DNA of 64,000 nucleotides. It comes from Notospermus geniculatus (lineage: Eukaryota > Nemertea > Pilidiophora > Heteronemertea > Lineidae). Position numbers and translations under genes: made by a program. The notes beneath the pieces are model-generated. The model was given only the letters and a program-made list of their open reading frames with translations, was not told where the DNA came from and did no database searches. Shown here in pieces: positions 21,655 through 32,783 of the stretch (position 1 is its first letter; each line of letters starts with the position of its first letter). The stretch spans positions 68,725 to 132,724 of the forward strand of contig NMRB01000859.1 of assembly GCA_002633025.1 (NCBI GenBank). Direction: 5' to 3'.

Positions 21655-22225
21655 TCAATAATATTAAAGGTACACCTCTCTCGATTCACCAAGAATCTCA
21701 ACATGATAAACCCCTTCCCACCCAATCCCAAGGGGTCTAATAAGCTCTTTATCAATTCACCAAGAGCTCTTTATCAATTCACCAAGGAATGTAGGCCTAC
21801 ATGTGGTGTTAACCCAAGGGGGGAAATAATGTAGGCAATGTATCTGACATCTATATTATTAACCCCTTCCCCCAAGGGTGGTCAAAAACGTTTCTGATGT
21901 ATCTCGATTCACCGAGGATTGTATGCCTATCATGCGACATTATTAACTCTTCCCACCCAAGGGGTCTACCAACAAGGATTGTCTCATGGGCTATTAACCC
22001 CTTAATTCCCAACCAAGGGTGGTCTAAATAAAGTATCTGACATAGGTACATCTCCATTCACCAAGGATTGTAGGCGACATTATTAATTTGACCCCTTCCC
22101 ACCCAATGGGTCTAATACCAAGGATTGTATGGTAATATTGTACTATATTAACCCCTTCCCAACCGAGGGTGGCTTAATAAAGTATCTGACATGTATCTCG
22201 ATTCACAAAGGATTTTAGGCCTGTA
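21655..22225 (+). repeat. ~80 bp satellite array (short)
   Basis: Degenerate units of the form attaaccccttcccacccaa ... gattcaccaaggattgtagg repeat about seven times. It is the same satellite family as 23885-24560 (same strand) and 59640-61925 (opposite strand). Confidence 0.8.
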
Positions 22226-22762
22226 ATGTACAATAAGTTAATGGTGGAACGAACAGGTGAAAGGTTTTAAAGATGCTGCACTATTCTGGCACAACTTATG
22301 GCGGGAAAATGGGAGACCGCGTACCGGGGTTATTGCTGATGTGAGAAGGAAAACTAGGGCTAAGTATCATCTGGCGTTTAAGAATGCCAAGAGAGAAAGA
22401 GATAAAACGGCAGCTAATAAATTGGCAGAGTCTATTAATAATTCGGGGGGTGATTTTTGGAGAGAGGTAAATAAGATCAAAGGTCGAGTCAGCAAGATAC
22501 CACAAACTGTTGATGGTGTGACTGGTAAGGAGAACATTGGTAATCTTTTCTCTGATAAATTTCGTGAATTGTATAACTCTGTTTCATTTCAGGATTGTGA
22601 TCTGGAAAACTTGATGGATGACATTAATGTAGGGATTTCTGAGAAATGTTGTAGTGGGGTATGTGGGAGTGACCATTGTTTATCTGTCGCAGATGTGTGT
22701 AATGCTATAAAAGGCTGAAGAAAGGAAAACAGGATTGTGTTCCTAACCTATCCTCTAATCAT

Positions 22763-24698
22763 TAGCTCAGCTGACCAAAGGTCAGCGGAGCTAGTCAAAT
22801 AGGTATTCAGTGGCGTCATGGTGTCAGTCCAGCAGTCCAGCACTCCAGCAGTCCATCTGTCAAACTATGCCCGACGTTTTGTAACCGTAATAGCTAGAGA
22901 CTCCAAATTACATCTGAAGGTAGCCCTGGGTGAACTCTCCTCGCAAACAAAAAAATAGCGCGATTTGACCTATATTAGGCGCACCAGGGGGCGTTTTGTG
23001 TAAAATGAAATATCACAATATCTCGGCCCCTATGGTAAATATGTAGACAAAAAGTTATGGGATAGATGGGTGATATTTTCTACATCACTTCAAAGGGAAA
23101 GTAATGTCAGATTTGTCCACCAGGGGGCGCTATTCAACAAAATAAAACACTGGGGTATTTGAATTTCCCGCACTTTAGTTTCTGACGTCATCGCTATTAA
23201 GAGTTCTGCATTCAAAACTTCAACCGGCTGGATTGAAGGAGGATGGCCGAACTAAACAATGAAACACCAGGTAAATGCCTTTTACATCATACACACCTAA
23301 CTTGACACAGTGATTGCCAATTATGACCCACGTATGGGGAGTTTCGACAGTTGATCGCATGCTCTACCCCCGGCTCTCACAGTGAATAATTAATAAGGCT
23401 TTAAGTCTCGTCACTGATGACGTCACAGGCCTGGGGCCGTCTGTCGTATCGTAAGAATGAAGAAGGACTAATTGGCATATCGTAAACTTCCACTCGAATC
23501 TCGACAACCACTGATACCTATGCTCATGAAACCGCAGACAATTATCATCAAGTATCCAAAACACACACACTTCCTCGAATTAATTAAATTTAATGTCTGC
23601 AAAGATGATTTTCTCTTGCTAATTTCGTTGATGTGGGCAAACTATTTTTTTAGATTGTTGTTAGGCGATTAGCCGTTCTACACCAATTCCGGGACCGCCG
23701 TGAATTTTGCCGAAGACATCCTGCAAAAGTCCGACGCCTCTAGTGCTGGCATATTCCAATTGAAAAGACAAGTTGCAGACATAGAATTAGGTTGCAGAAA
23801 TAGAATTAGGTCAAAGTCAAACAAGAAGAATGGCAATGATGATTTTATAGGCTAGGCCTAGCCCCCTATTCACCATGGATGTGCCTACGTCTCTCTCGAT
23901 TCACTAAGAACCTCAACATAACCCCTTCCCACCCAATCCCAAGGGGTCTTATAGGCTCCATATTGATTTACCAAGGGATGTAGGCCTACATGTGGTATTG
24001 ACCCCTTCCCACCCAAGTCATATGAATAAAGACTAGCAAATGCTTTTACTTGAATTTTGCAGTACAAATGCACTACGCAATGTGTACAAATCTGAAGTAA
24101 AAGCATTTGCCAGTCTTTATTCATATGTCCCATTAACTCCTTCCTACCCAGGTGGTCTGATGACATCTTTTTCGATTCATGAAGTGATATTAACCCCTTC
24201 TCACCCAATACAATATCTATCTCGATTCACCAAGCAATATTAACCCCTTCCTACCCAAGTGGTCTGATAAGTCACGGTCTGATAAGATTTTCGATTCACA
24301 GAGTGATATTAACCCCTTCCCACCCAATGGGTGTAATACTATACCTCTCTCGATTCAATAAGTGATATTAACCCCTTTCTACCCAAGTGGTCTGATATCT
24401 TTTTCGAGTGATGAAATGATATTAACCCCTTCCCACCCAATGGGTGTAATACGACATCTACCTCGAGTCACCAAGAAATATTAACCCCTTCCTACCCAAG
24501 TGGTCTGATAAGATATCTTTTTTCGATTCACCAAGTGATATTAACCCCTTTCCACTGAACTGTTTCCGAGGAGCGCTTTGCTTGCTAATCATTAGAAAGG
24601 CACACGTACTATTCTTACTTGTATCTCGTTTCCCCTCTTTAAGCCTCTTGTGTTGGCAGGTCATAGTCAGCTGAGCGCAAGGCCCATGGGCCTCTTGT
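22763..24698 (+). mobile_element. Helitron2-like element inserted in the LINE
   Basis: It begins TAGCTCAGCTGACC and ends ggcccatgggcctcttgt. The LINE frame before it (aatcat) joins the frame after it (tatatttatggtggcgat) without loss if the element is removed at a T-T site. The 5' end carries GCTCAGCTGAC; its complement GTCAGCTGAGC lies inside the 3' end, followed by a GGCCCATGGGCC palindrome and CTCTTGT. Terminal inverted repeats placed asymmetrically, a 3' hairpin and T-T insertion without duplication are traits reported for Helitron2 elements. It contains the satellite at 23885-24560 and no gene. Confidence 0.6.
23885..24560 (+). repeat. ~60-80 bp satellite inside the Helitron-like element
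   Basis: Units read gatattaaccccttcccaccc ... ggtctgataagatatctttttcgattca. About nine units occur; unit length varies more than in the array at 59640. Confidence 0.8.
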
Positions 24699-25152
24699 TA
24701 TATTTATGGTGGCGATCGGTTAGTTGTATATTTATCTCTTTTACTGAATCCTCAAATTATTCACGGTTTTTGTCCCATAGATTTTGCAAAGTCTACTATT
24801 GTACCTATTCCTAAGAATACTAGAAAGTCTCTCAACAGTTCTGATAACTATCGGGGCATTGCCCTTAGTAGTATTATGGGAAAGATAGTGGATTATATTA
24901 TTTTAGATAAGTATAGTGCATCACTTACTTCTTCTGATGCCCAGTTTGGTTTTAAAAAAGGTGTTTCCACGGCCAGTTGTAGTTATGTTGTGGAGGAGGT
25001 CATTAGATATTATAGTGATAATAACACGTCGGTTTACTGTGTCTTGTTCGACGCCAGCAAGGCGTTTGACAGTGTTAATTACATCAAGTTGTTCAGGGTG
25101 CTGCTGAAAAGGGGACTCTGTCCGTTAGTTGCTCGCTTTTTGCAGTGCTCTA

Positions 25153-25457
25153 CAGGGTTTCCGCCAGAAAAAATATTTAGGGGGGGGGGGCACAATCCGG
25201 GTGCCTCCGGCCGAAGTGGGGGTCTGGAGGCCCTCCCCAGAAATTTTTTTTGCCCAAAAGGCTGGAGATGCATTTTCCAAGCATTTCAGAGCTTAAAACT
25301 TCCTGTGTAGAGATCTTTGTTCAACTGTTGTATCTTTTGAATGAAAATAAGGGCAATTTAAAGACACTGCTCTGCAATTTAAGGGGGGCATGCCCCCTTC
25401 AGATCATGAAAGGGGGGCTTCTGCATGCCCCCTTGCCCCCCTCTGGCGGAATCCCTG
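25153..25457. mobile_element. 305 bp CAGGG...CCCTG element in the LINE RT (hAT5-like)
   Basis: The ends are CAGGGTTTCCGCCAGA and TCTGGCGGAATCCCTG. The flanks repeat CTCTA (25148-25152 and 25458-25462), a 5 bp target duplication. Removing it with one duplication rejoins the LINE frame between motifs A and B. The interior has long G and C runs (ggggggggggg, catgccccctt). A related element is at 35344-35518. Confidence 0.8.
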
Positions 25458-26495
25458 CTCTACACAACTCAGTGTAAATATCAAGTTTGATGATTACATG
25501 TCCACTTCATTTACGGTTAGAAACGGTGTAAAGCAGGGTGGAGTACTGTCCCCGGTATTGTTCAATGTGTACATTGGTGAACTTTTAGATAAACTTCGTG
25601 AATCTGGTGCTGGCTGCCACATTGGTAATGTATTTTTTGGAGCTTTTGCTTATGCTGATGACGTGATTTTATTGGCACCAACGATTTCTGCACTAAAGAA
25701 ACTGCTTAAAGTAGCTGATGACTACTCAGATGAGTTTAAAGTTAAGTTCAATGCTAGTAAATGTAAACTTTTATTAGTTTTTAACGAACACGACGAAGGT
25801 GAGGTTGCCATTAATTTCAATAGTATTCTTCTTCTGTTAAGCAAGAGTGAGTTACACCTTGGAGTTCATTTAGGTTCTACCTCCGCTAAAACACGCATTG
25901 AGTGTGGCGCGTTGCTGATTTATATCGACGTACAAACCTGCTTCTTGCTCAGTTTCCTTATGTAAATAGTGAAGTTAAATATTCTCTCTTCAAGACGTAG
26001 GCCTACTGTATGTCCCTCTATAACTGCCAGCTGTGGGACTTGACGTCACCCTACATGAACTGCCTTTATACGGCTTGGAGGAAATGTATTAGACGTGTCA
26101 TGGTGGTGTCGTCAAGGACCCATGGCAACTTTGTTGCCTTCCATAATTGATGATGTTGACATTGGTTTCGTTGTTGCCAAACGCGTGTTAAAATTCCTTC
26201 GTGTCATTGTAAATTCTGACAACTCCTTTATTAAGATTTGTGCCGCTCTGACTTTGAATGGTAGTCGATCTGCAATATGCAATAGTTTGAATTTCATCTG
26301 TAATAAGTATGGTGTAAGTAGGGAGTATTTGTTCGAACTTCATTCTCTGACATTACATTTTATCAGACCGTAGATGAAGACAGTAAACGTAATGGATATC
26401 AAATTAGGGAGCTGATTAGAATTAGGGATGGTGGTCATGATCTTTTACATCGGGACGAAATATGTGATATTATTGAGTTTATTTGTACAAATTAG

Positions 26496-27865
26496 TTACT
26501 TCAGTCAATCTTTATCCTGCGGGACAGGTAACTTCTCTGCACGTTTTTGACTGCACCATGCACTTTCTGTATGTATTCCTTGTTTTTCACGTTGAATATG
26601 TACGAAATAAACAGTAACAAGCCTGGTGGCGTTAAGGTTCACGTAGTGAAATTATCGAAAAAAATATCGCAATTGAGGGACATGGGGCACCATTTTAGAA
26701 ATTCTGAACTTCCAATACCCGACATGGTCCTAAGGATAATAGTTCATTGCTTTGCACCAGGGAAGTTATGGCACTACGCGTAGAATCCAGGCAGTGCTCA
26801 TCCAGGAGGCGATTACCTGCACTCGACGACCGGTGTAGCCTGCTTTGTTCACCCACGTGGTGATGATCGACTCATTATTCACAGGGGAGGCAGGCAAGGC
26901 GGGTTGATTTCTAATTATTAGACGTTTCATAAGAGTTATCTACATTAATAATTCATACCTTATCTCAAAAATCGGCTAGTTTATTGTAACCTTTCTCCCA
27001 CAAAATGTATCATTTTACGCATTTTACGTTTGCGATGTTGACTTATATCTAACAATCCTGAAACCCCCACGCCTTCCAATAATAGGCTCGTCCTGCCTGT
27101 GTTATTCTGCCATGTATTGGATATCGCGAATGCACTGGGCATTAAACGCAATTTTTAGGTCAACTAACGAATATTATGGCCCCAGAAGAAATCCGAAGCA
27201 GCAAATGGATATCTACTTTTAACTTATTAAGGTTATTCACTAAAAGTTCATCTCTATCGAAGGTTATCCGATTTTATTGGCTTTCAATCTTCAGCCTCAC
27301 AGTGAAAGTTTCCTGCGTGAGTGCGAAGCCCTGCTTATGATAATGTGAATAACCGCGGTATCGAAGAGTGAATCGGGCAAAACCGGTATGAAAATAATGG
27401 TCACTACGTGAACCAATAATAATAATAATAACCTCGTCCCACTCTATTCACTACTTCAGGTCGATCTGGTTGCCGAAGCACCCCAGATTGCTGACGCTGA
27501 TGTTGCTAAAGAGGGGTGCAAGGAAGTGTCTTTAATTTGAAGAAATCACTCTTTTTAGCCAACGCAACTGCAAGAATCCCAATTGGGGGTCAACTGTTGA
27601 AATCATAGAACAGAGAACTCTTCGCCACAGCAGACAAATGATTTATTCTCTTAAACATGTATGCATACCATGTGCTTTCCAAACTAAAATAATGTGATTC
27701 ACTCTTGGCAAAATTGCATAGGACTAAGTCTCTAGTCATAATTAGCAAACTTAATCCCATCCAGCATGCACACTTGGTGAATAAAATTTGACATCACCCA
27801 CTAACCTTCCTAAGACTGCAGTACCGACACCCACACATGCCTTATATCAAACCTAGTCATCAAAT
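26496..27865. other. Repeat-derived DNA between LINE and 3' Helitron terminus
   Basis: A short stretch at 26621-26646 (aacaagcctggtggcgtta) is a reverse copy of text at about 19895-19921. A short (AAT)n run lies at about 27415-27431. No gene is apparent. Confidence 0.4.
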
Positions 27866-27898
27866 GTCAGCTGAGCGCCAGGCCCATGGGCCTCTTGT
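27866..27898 (+). mobile_element. 3' terminus of a Helitron2-like element
   Basis: GTCAGCTGAGCGCCAGGCCC followed by atgggcctcttgtt is nearly identical to the 3' end of the element at 22763-24698. It could close the outer element that opens at 17813; the intervening text does not prove this. Confidence 0.55.
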
Positions 27899-28751
27899 TG
27901 CCTGTCTATACGGCCCTATTGGGTTCAGGCCTTTAGTTTGCCCAAAATGTGTGTTACAATAAATAATCTACCCGTATCTAATGATCTAAGCGTTCCACTA
28001 CTTTTTTGTAGTTGAGATCACTTGTCTTGTCTTCTGTCGCCTCTATACCGCCCATTTCCGCCTCGCATTCGGAAAGTGTCAGCTAGGGCCTGTAGTGTCG
28101 TTTTGTAGTTTGCCTCCTTCCCAGGGTTCGTAGCGGTCCTTAAATCCTGGAAAAGTCGTTGAATTGAACTTGGTCCTTGAAAAGTCAGTGAATTACACCA
28201 AATAGCCAATAAATCCTTGAAAAGTCCTTAAATTGTTGTGCCCATCTTTTGTGATTTTCAAAATGCCCATTTTCAACCCAACAATTACTCCAAGGCAACG
28301 CCGGCCTGACCCGCTGTGCAGTGTCCCGCCGGCGGGATTCATTCGGATCCTGAACGGTCTTCCCGGAAGGCTTTGAAAACTTAAAAGTAAAACAGAAATT
28401 TTCTCCTTCAAACTCTCCAATCCATCCCCAAAACCTTCCTCTGAAGTTCCTGGCCCTTTATGGGGGTTTCTGTGTTGGCACAAGGACATGCCCCGACTGC
28501 CAGACGCACTGGATCTGCCCGACACGTGGTGTTTCAAATTTGAAGTTCCCCCTGCTAAAATGTGGAACCGCAGCTGAAGTTTCGGCCAGCTGTTCTTGAA
28601 AACGGTCATAACTTCACGGAGCAAAAAAGACTTATTTTCAATTGATAGACAAGTGTACTCACTCATCAGCCTACGACGGTATGTATTTCGACTGTTTTTC
28701 CAAGACTTGCACATGGAAATTGAAGGTGAAGGCGTGTGGCGACAGACAATA
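27899..28751. other. Unannotated interval with ccttgaaaagtcc words
   Basis: At 28133-28240 the phrase ccttgaaaagtc(c/a) recurs three times, which suggests a decayed short element. A long minus-strand frame at 28193-28765 has low-complexity, non-conserved content, and I do not call it a gene. Confidence 0.4.
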
Positions 28752-28869
28752 GGGAGGTTTCGCAAGCGTCCGGTTAGGCCCTACGACGACGTTTATCTAT
28801 TGTGTGGGTGTACCCAAACAATAGATAAACGTCGTCGTATGGCCTAACCGGGCGCTTGCGAAACCTCCC
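28752..28869. mobile_element. 118 bp palindromic MITE, TA flanks
   Basis: Arms GGGAGGTTTCGCAAGC and complement run for about 55 bp each and include acgacgacgtttatctattg. TA lies on both sides (28750-28751 and 28870-28871). The same end sequence is found alone at 14574-14602 and on the element at 43333-44240. Confidence 0.85.
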
Positions 28870-28871
28870 TA

Positions 28872-29456
28872 GTGTTTGATATACGACGAGGAAGGATCGG
28901 CGATTAAAAGGCTTGCTGCATTTAATCCGGACCAACTCGTGATTGGGGAAAATTCCTCAGATTATTCGGTACTGTTTAATGTGGGTGCATATAAATAATC
29001 ACAAAATGCCATGAGCGTTTGACATGTTAAACATCGATACCGTAATGACTGGTAATTGCATCTAATCGGACAGTACTTTGGAAAACTGACACCGTCGTTA
29101 ATGATCACTGCGGCGGCGGCATAGGCCTGATTATTCTTCTCACGGGATACTGGTGCAATAGTGCTGATAATACACAGTACATAATGCACTGACCGGTAGC
29201 TCCTGCCACGTGTCTTCCCCGTACCTCGATATCCCTGCATGAAGACTGCGCTGGCCTCCTAGCTGGTAGGCTCCGGAAATGTCCGAGCCTCTCAAATTAA
29301 TTTTCGTAGATCATGATTTTTCTCCTAGGGGTGTCTTACGCCGGGCGGGGCAAACGCGGGGGGGGGGGCAAATACTATATATATCTTATATATACCTTTC
29401 CTTTACCCAACCAATACGCGTCAAGTCCCTATGGGTTCGACAGGTGTTCCGACAGC
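28872..29456. other. Unannotated interval
   Basis: No gene seen. A G run with cgggggggggggc lies at 29358-29370, followed by an atatatcttatatata tract. Confidence 0.35.
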
Positions 29457-29589
29457 GTCAGCTGAGAATTGACTGGTTCTATGTGCGTTTTTAGCTTGAC
29501 CCAAATTCCCTGTGTCAATAGACTCTTGTAGGCACAGGAAGTCAGGGTCAAGTTAAAATGGACATAGAACCAGTCAATTCTCAGCTGAC
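29457..29589. repeat. 133 bp hairpin with ~44 bp arms
   Basis: GTCAGCTGAGAATTGACTGG begins the left arm, and the right arm ends in its exact complement. The arms stay paired through ttctatgt and agcttgaccc with one or two mismatches. The loop is about 45 bp. It could be a short foldback element; a transcribed hairpin is possible but unsupported. Confidence 0.8.
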
Positions 29590-30372
29590 GACTGATGGCT
29601 TGAGTCAACTATGTTTCATTTCGAATGCAACAGTACGGTGGGAGTGCAAACGCAGAGGTGAGACCTGCGGAGGAGTTGGTTTCCATCCCACAACATCCCC
29701 TGCACTATTACCCCATCAAATGCATATACCCACAGGTTCTTGACCCACCGGTAGGCTATCTTCCCCCCTGTGCTCATCAAATTCGTCACAGCAAGTTTCA
29801 AACTAGTCCCCAGTGGGTTTACGTTCCTACAACACCACTGGAAAGGGCTGACGACTTCAGGCATACTGCGCATGCGCGATATACTAATTTTGAGGCGAAC
29901 CACACCGAAGCTGGCACCCGCGGTTTGATATTCCCAACTAAACTATTCGTTTGAAATTGCTCTAATACTCAAACAACTTCGTGTTTTGGGTGTATTATAT
30001 GGCTTTTTAGGCATATATGATCTTTTTCAGTCATCGAAGAACGAAATATGTGGGAAACAAACATTTTGGCACGCTGCCAGGGGTTGTCCAGAAATTTTGG
30101 ACAAGTCGCCAGCCCTTTCCAGAGATATCCTCGGATGAGGTAGATCTGGGTACGAGATTGAGCAAGTTTGTCATGTCTAGTTGATTATGGTCACTTCTTC
30201 CTGCCTCGAGACGCCAGGACTTAGTCTAATTTCTAATTTCTAATTTTGGCAATGCCTTAGCTGGGGATCATAACTGTGATAGAGGACAGCACACCGTAAT
30301 CAGGTCCTAGGCTGCCTTTTGTGTGGGAAATTGATCAGGACCTGAATGTCCCTTTCAATTCAGTAGTTTTAA
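29590..30372. other. Unannotated interval
   Basis: No gene or repeat boundary recognised. Confidence 0.35.
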
Positions 30373-30643
30373 AGCCCCACTGTATTGAATGTGAAAAACG
30401 CAAATCATCGCCGCGATTCTCACACGACGTCACGACGTCAGCTTAGTGTAAAATGTACTACGCTCTGTCAGAATACATTAGAGCTCTCCCTGCAGTTTTT
30501 TCCAATGCGTGCTGAAAACTAGGCCTTGATTCTGTGAAGTGCGTATCAGGCAAGCATTTTGGGGACCTTCACGAGGCTATGGGACCTCTATGTGCACTCT
30601 CCTAACTTTTTGAAAATATCGTAAAATTCAATACTGTGGGGCT
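30373..30643. mobile_element. 271 bp MITE with TTAA flanks
   Basis: The ends AGCCCCACTGTATTGAAT and complement (one mismatch) are bordered by TTAA at 30369-30372 and 30644-30647. Ns start at 30648, directly after the right TTAA. Confidence 0.75.
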
Positions 30644-30647
30644 TTAA

Positions 30648-30915
30648 NNNNNNNNNNNNNNNNNNNNNNNNNNNNNNNNNNNNNNNNNNNNNNNNNNNNN
30701 NNNNNNNNNNNNNNNNNNNNNNNNNNNNNNNNNNNNNNNNNNNNNNNNNNNNNNNNNNNNNNNNNNNNNNNNNNNNNNNNNNNNNNNNNNNNNNNNNNNN
30801 NNNNNNNNNNNNNNNNNNNNNNNNNNNNNNNNNNNNNNNNNNNNNNNNNNNNNNNNNNNNNNNNNNNNNNNNNNNNNNNNNNNNNNNNNNNNNNNNNNNN
30901 NNNNNNNNNNNNNNN
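30648..30915. other. Assembly gap (Ns)
   Basis: 268 undetermined bases. Both sides are bounded exactly by TTAA-flanked elements, so a repeat probably defeated the assembly. Confidence 0.95.
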
Positions 30916-30919
30916 TTAA

Positions 30920-31568
30920 CCCATTGGGGCCGAATGACGGAATTATCAGGCTTTGGCCTGTACCACACACCCTTGTGCATTCAAACTGACATAGAATCGT
31001 AACCAGTGGACCGATTGATGATCTCTTTGCATATTTTTTAATGCGAGACTACCCCCCCGAGTACGCGATTTTGCTCTGTTTGAAGAAACCTCGGTAAAAT
31101 TGCGCTTTTACCTTAGTCCTGGGGCCTAGATTGACAGGCTCCAAAGTGCAAATCTGACTCGTTGTGACAAAATGGCCATATCTCCGGAACGGAAGCAGCT
31201 ACGACGGCGCGACTAGCGCCAAAAGAAAGAGTAGAAAAAAGTAGCTTCCATTCTGACCTAGCGACAGACGCGTAGGAGCAGCGGTTATCGAGATATGGAC
31301 GTTTAAAGATTGACAACCTGACGAAAACGTAGGCAGAATGCGACCATTTCCTCACAACTTGCATCTTCGGCTCTGATCTGTTTCTCTCACAGACATTTTA
31401 GAACAAGCAGACCTGCATGAGGTCGTGGCCCATTTAGTTGCCTCCAGAATGAGTGCCTTGTCACCAGTTTTGGTTGAAAATTGTGGGAGCTAGGCGCATT
31501 TTTGTAGAGACGTCAGAAATTCATGTTACGAAATGTACATTTTTCAACTTCATCCCGGCCCCAATGGG
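30920..31568. mobile_element. 649 bp piggyBac-like MITE
   Basis: The left end CCCATTGGGGCCG pairs with CGGCCCCAATGGG at the right, each next to TTAA (30916-30919 and 31569-31572). TTAA duplication with ends starting CCC fits piggyBac. No transposase frame. Confidence 0.75.
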
Positions 31569-31744
31569 TTAACCACTAGTGAATGACACCTATTGAGGCG
31601 GTGAGTTACATGTTGGCTCCTCATTGTTCGATTTATTAACATAAAATCTTGACGATTTTCTTTTTATTAATATCAAGTACTATTGTCCCTTCATCGCGGG
31701 TCAATAGCGCGAGCAGAATGGTAATGTTTTGTGTCGACATTACC

Positions 31745-32129
31745 AGCGTCCAATGGAAATACCTAGTAAGTCACATTTTTGGAAAAAAATTAGTTAAGGC
31801 CAAATTCGTACTTACTAGGTATTGTTTCATCATAATAAACAGTTTTTGTCTGCAAAATGTTCGCCAAAGCCTCGGAAAGACAGTGGTGCACTTACTCGGT
31901 TTTTACGTCCAAGTCATCAGAATTGTGACTTACTACGTTTTTACCTTTGCAAATTCAGCATGAAATCAGAGGTAAAACATAGCAAATTGCATTTAATCCT
32001 GTTGTATGACATATTTTTAATTAGGAATGTTTTCCACAACAAAACCCAAGTTGTCATTCCACATAAACCCATTTTTCTCGAAAACAACAAAATGTGACAT
32101 ACTAGGTACATGTATTTCCATTGGACGCT
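31745..32129. mobile_element. 385 bp inverted-repeat element
   Basis: The ends AGCGTCCAATGGAAATAC and complement continue as cctagta(a/t)gtcacatttt for about 35 bp. The words taggtattg and cttactaggt recur inside. Target duplication not resolved. Confidence 0.75.
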
Positions 32130-32305
32130 AGAGTATTAGTACCCTGTCCGTCATCAGAAGTCTGATCAAGCACAAAGCATCGGCAACAATTATCGATTAC
32201 ATTTCATTCTTGGCTCCGTTCTACGACTATTTCACATTCATTAACACAGCATCTTTAAACGAGAAAGCGCCCATGGGAAGGTCAACTAACACATAGCGCG
32301 ATATA

Positions 32306-32783
32306 CTCTAACCTCTTAGATGTAAGACCGGTTCATTAACTTGGTTCAAGACCGCCTCCAATTATTATGTAGTGAGAAGGGAACATGCATTGCTCTCTGA
32401 TTGGCCAGATATTCTGTTGGCCAAGTCATGAACTTCTGCTTGCTCATTCAAGACATATTGTTTGGGTTGACGTGACTCTTTTTTGGAAAATGGGATTCCT
32501 GATGCAAGAAATTTGAAGAAACTGACCACAGTTGTGAGCTTGATGGCACATCTTACGTCACCAAGCTGTACAATTACCAATGCACACAATGGGGTGCAGG
32601 AGACGGTGGTACGCATTACATCAGTGGTCCTCAACTCACACTATATTACATGCCGAACTGAGGTTGTCACGACCTGGTGATCACTGCCCAAAACACAATA
32701 CCCTCAAAAAGATCATAAATAGTGGGTGGTCCTAGGCCTTGACTGGAATATTTGGAACTGGTTTTACATCTAAGAGGTTAGAG
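32306..32783. mobile_element. 478 bp TIR element with TA flanks
   Basis: The ends CTCTAACCTCTTAGATGTAA and complement are bordered by TA at 32304-32305 and 32784-32785. A second matching word pair (aagaccg, aggacc) extends the inverted repeat. No gene inside. Confidence 0.75.

Larger units (their letters stand above)
17813..22240 (+). mobile_element. Helitron2-like repeat, 5' portion (outer element of a nested stack)
   Basis: It begins TTTTTAGCTCAGCTGACC, the same 5' end as at 8094 and 22763. It shares with the 22763 copy, in the same order: ctatgcccgacgttttgtaa, the words around ctggggtatttgaatttccc, cgacagttgatcg, aagaaggactaattggcata, aagaagaatggcaatgatga, then an ~80 bp satellite. A large internal block (about 18155-19016) is absent from the 22763 copy and present alone at 1081-1913. 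The element is interrupted by the TIR element at 20373-21127. Its 3' end is not adjacent; a matching 3' terminus lies at 27866-27898, after the LINE. No Rep/helicase gene is present, so it is non-autonomous. Confidence 0.55.
22242..26495 (+). mobile_element. LINE with reverse transcriptase, twice interrupted
   Basis: A non-LTR reverse transcriptase can be followed through two insertions. The first part (22242-22762) encodes the linker before the RT domain (WWNEQVKGFKDA, FWREVNKIKG). The RT core resumes at 24699, with NYRGIALSS (motif 2a), FDASKAFDSV (motif A), and after the second interruption KQGGVLSPVLFN (motif B) and YADDVILL (motif C, about 25651-25662). The catalytic Asp residues are present. 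A frameshift near 22715 and stops after 25965 show decay. No endonuclease domain is present, so the 5' end is truncated. The 3' limit near 26495 is a judgement from loss of coding-like text. The clade is uncertain, with CR1/I-like features. Confidence 0.85.

Noticed and set aside
24150-24200. Hammerhead core in the satellite (ctgatgaca)
   Set aside because: The box CTGATGA occurs but no GAAA box follows at helix II distance.
28193-28765. 190-codon open frame on the minus strand
   Set aside because: No recognisable domain, biased composition, and overlap with degenerate repeat words; probably chance.
30588-30980. Open frames spanning the N run
   Set aside because: They are open only because Ns cannot encode stops.
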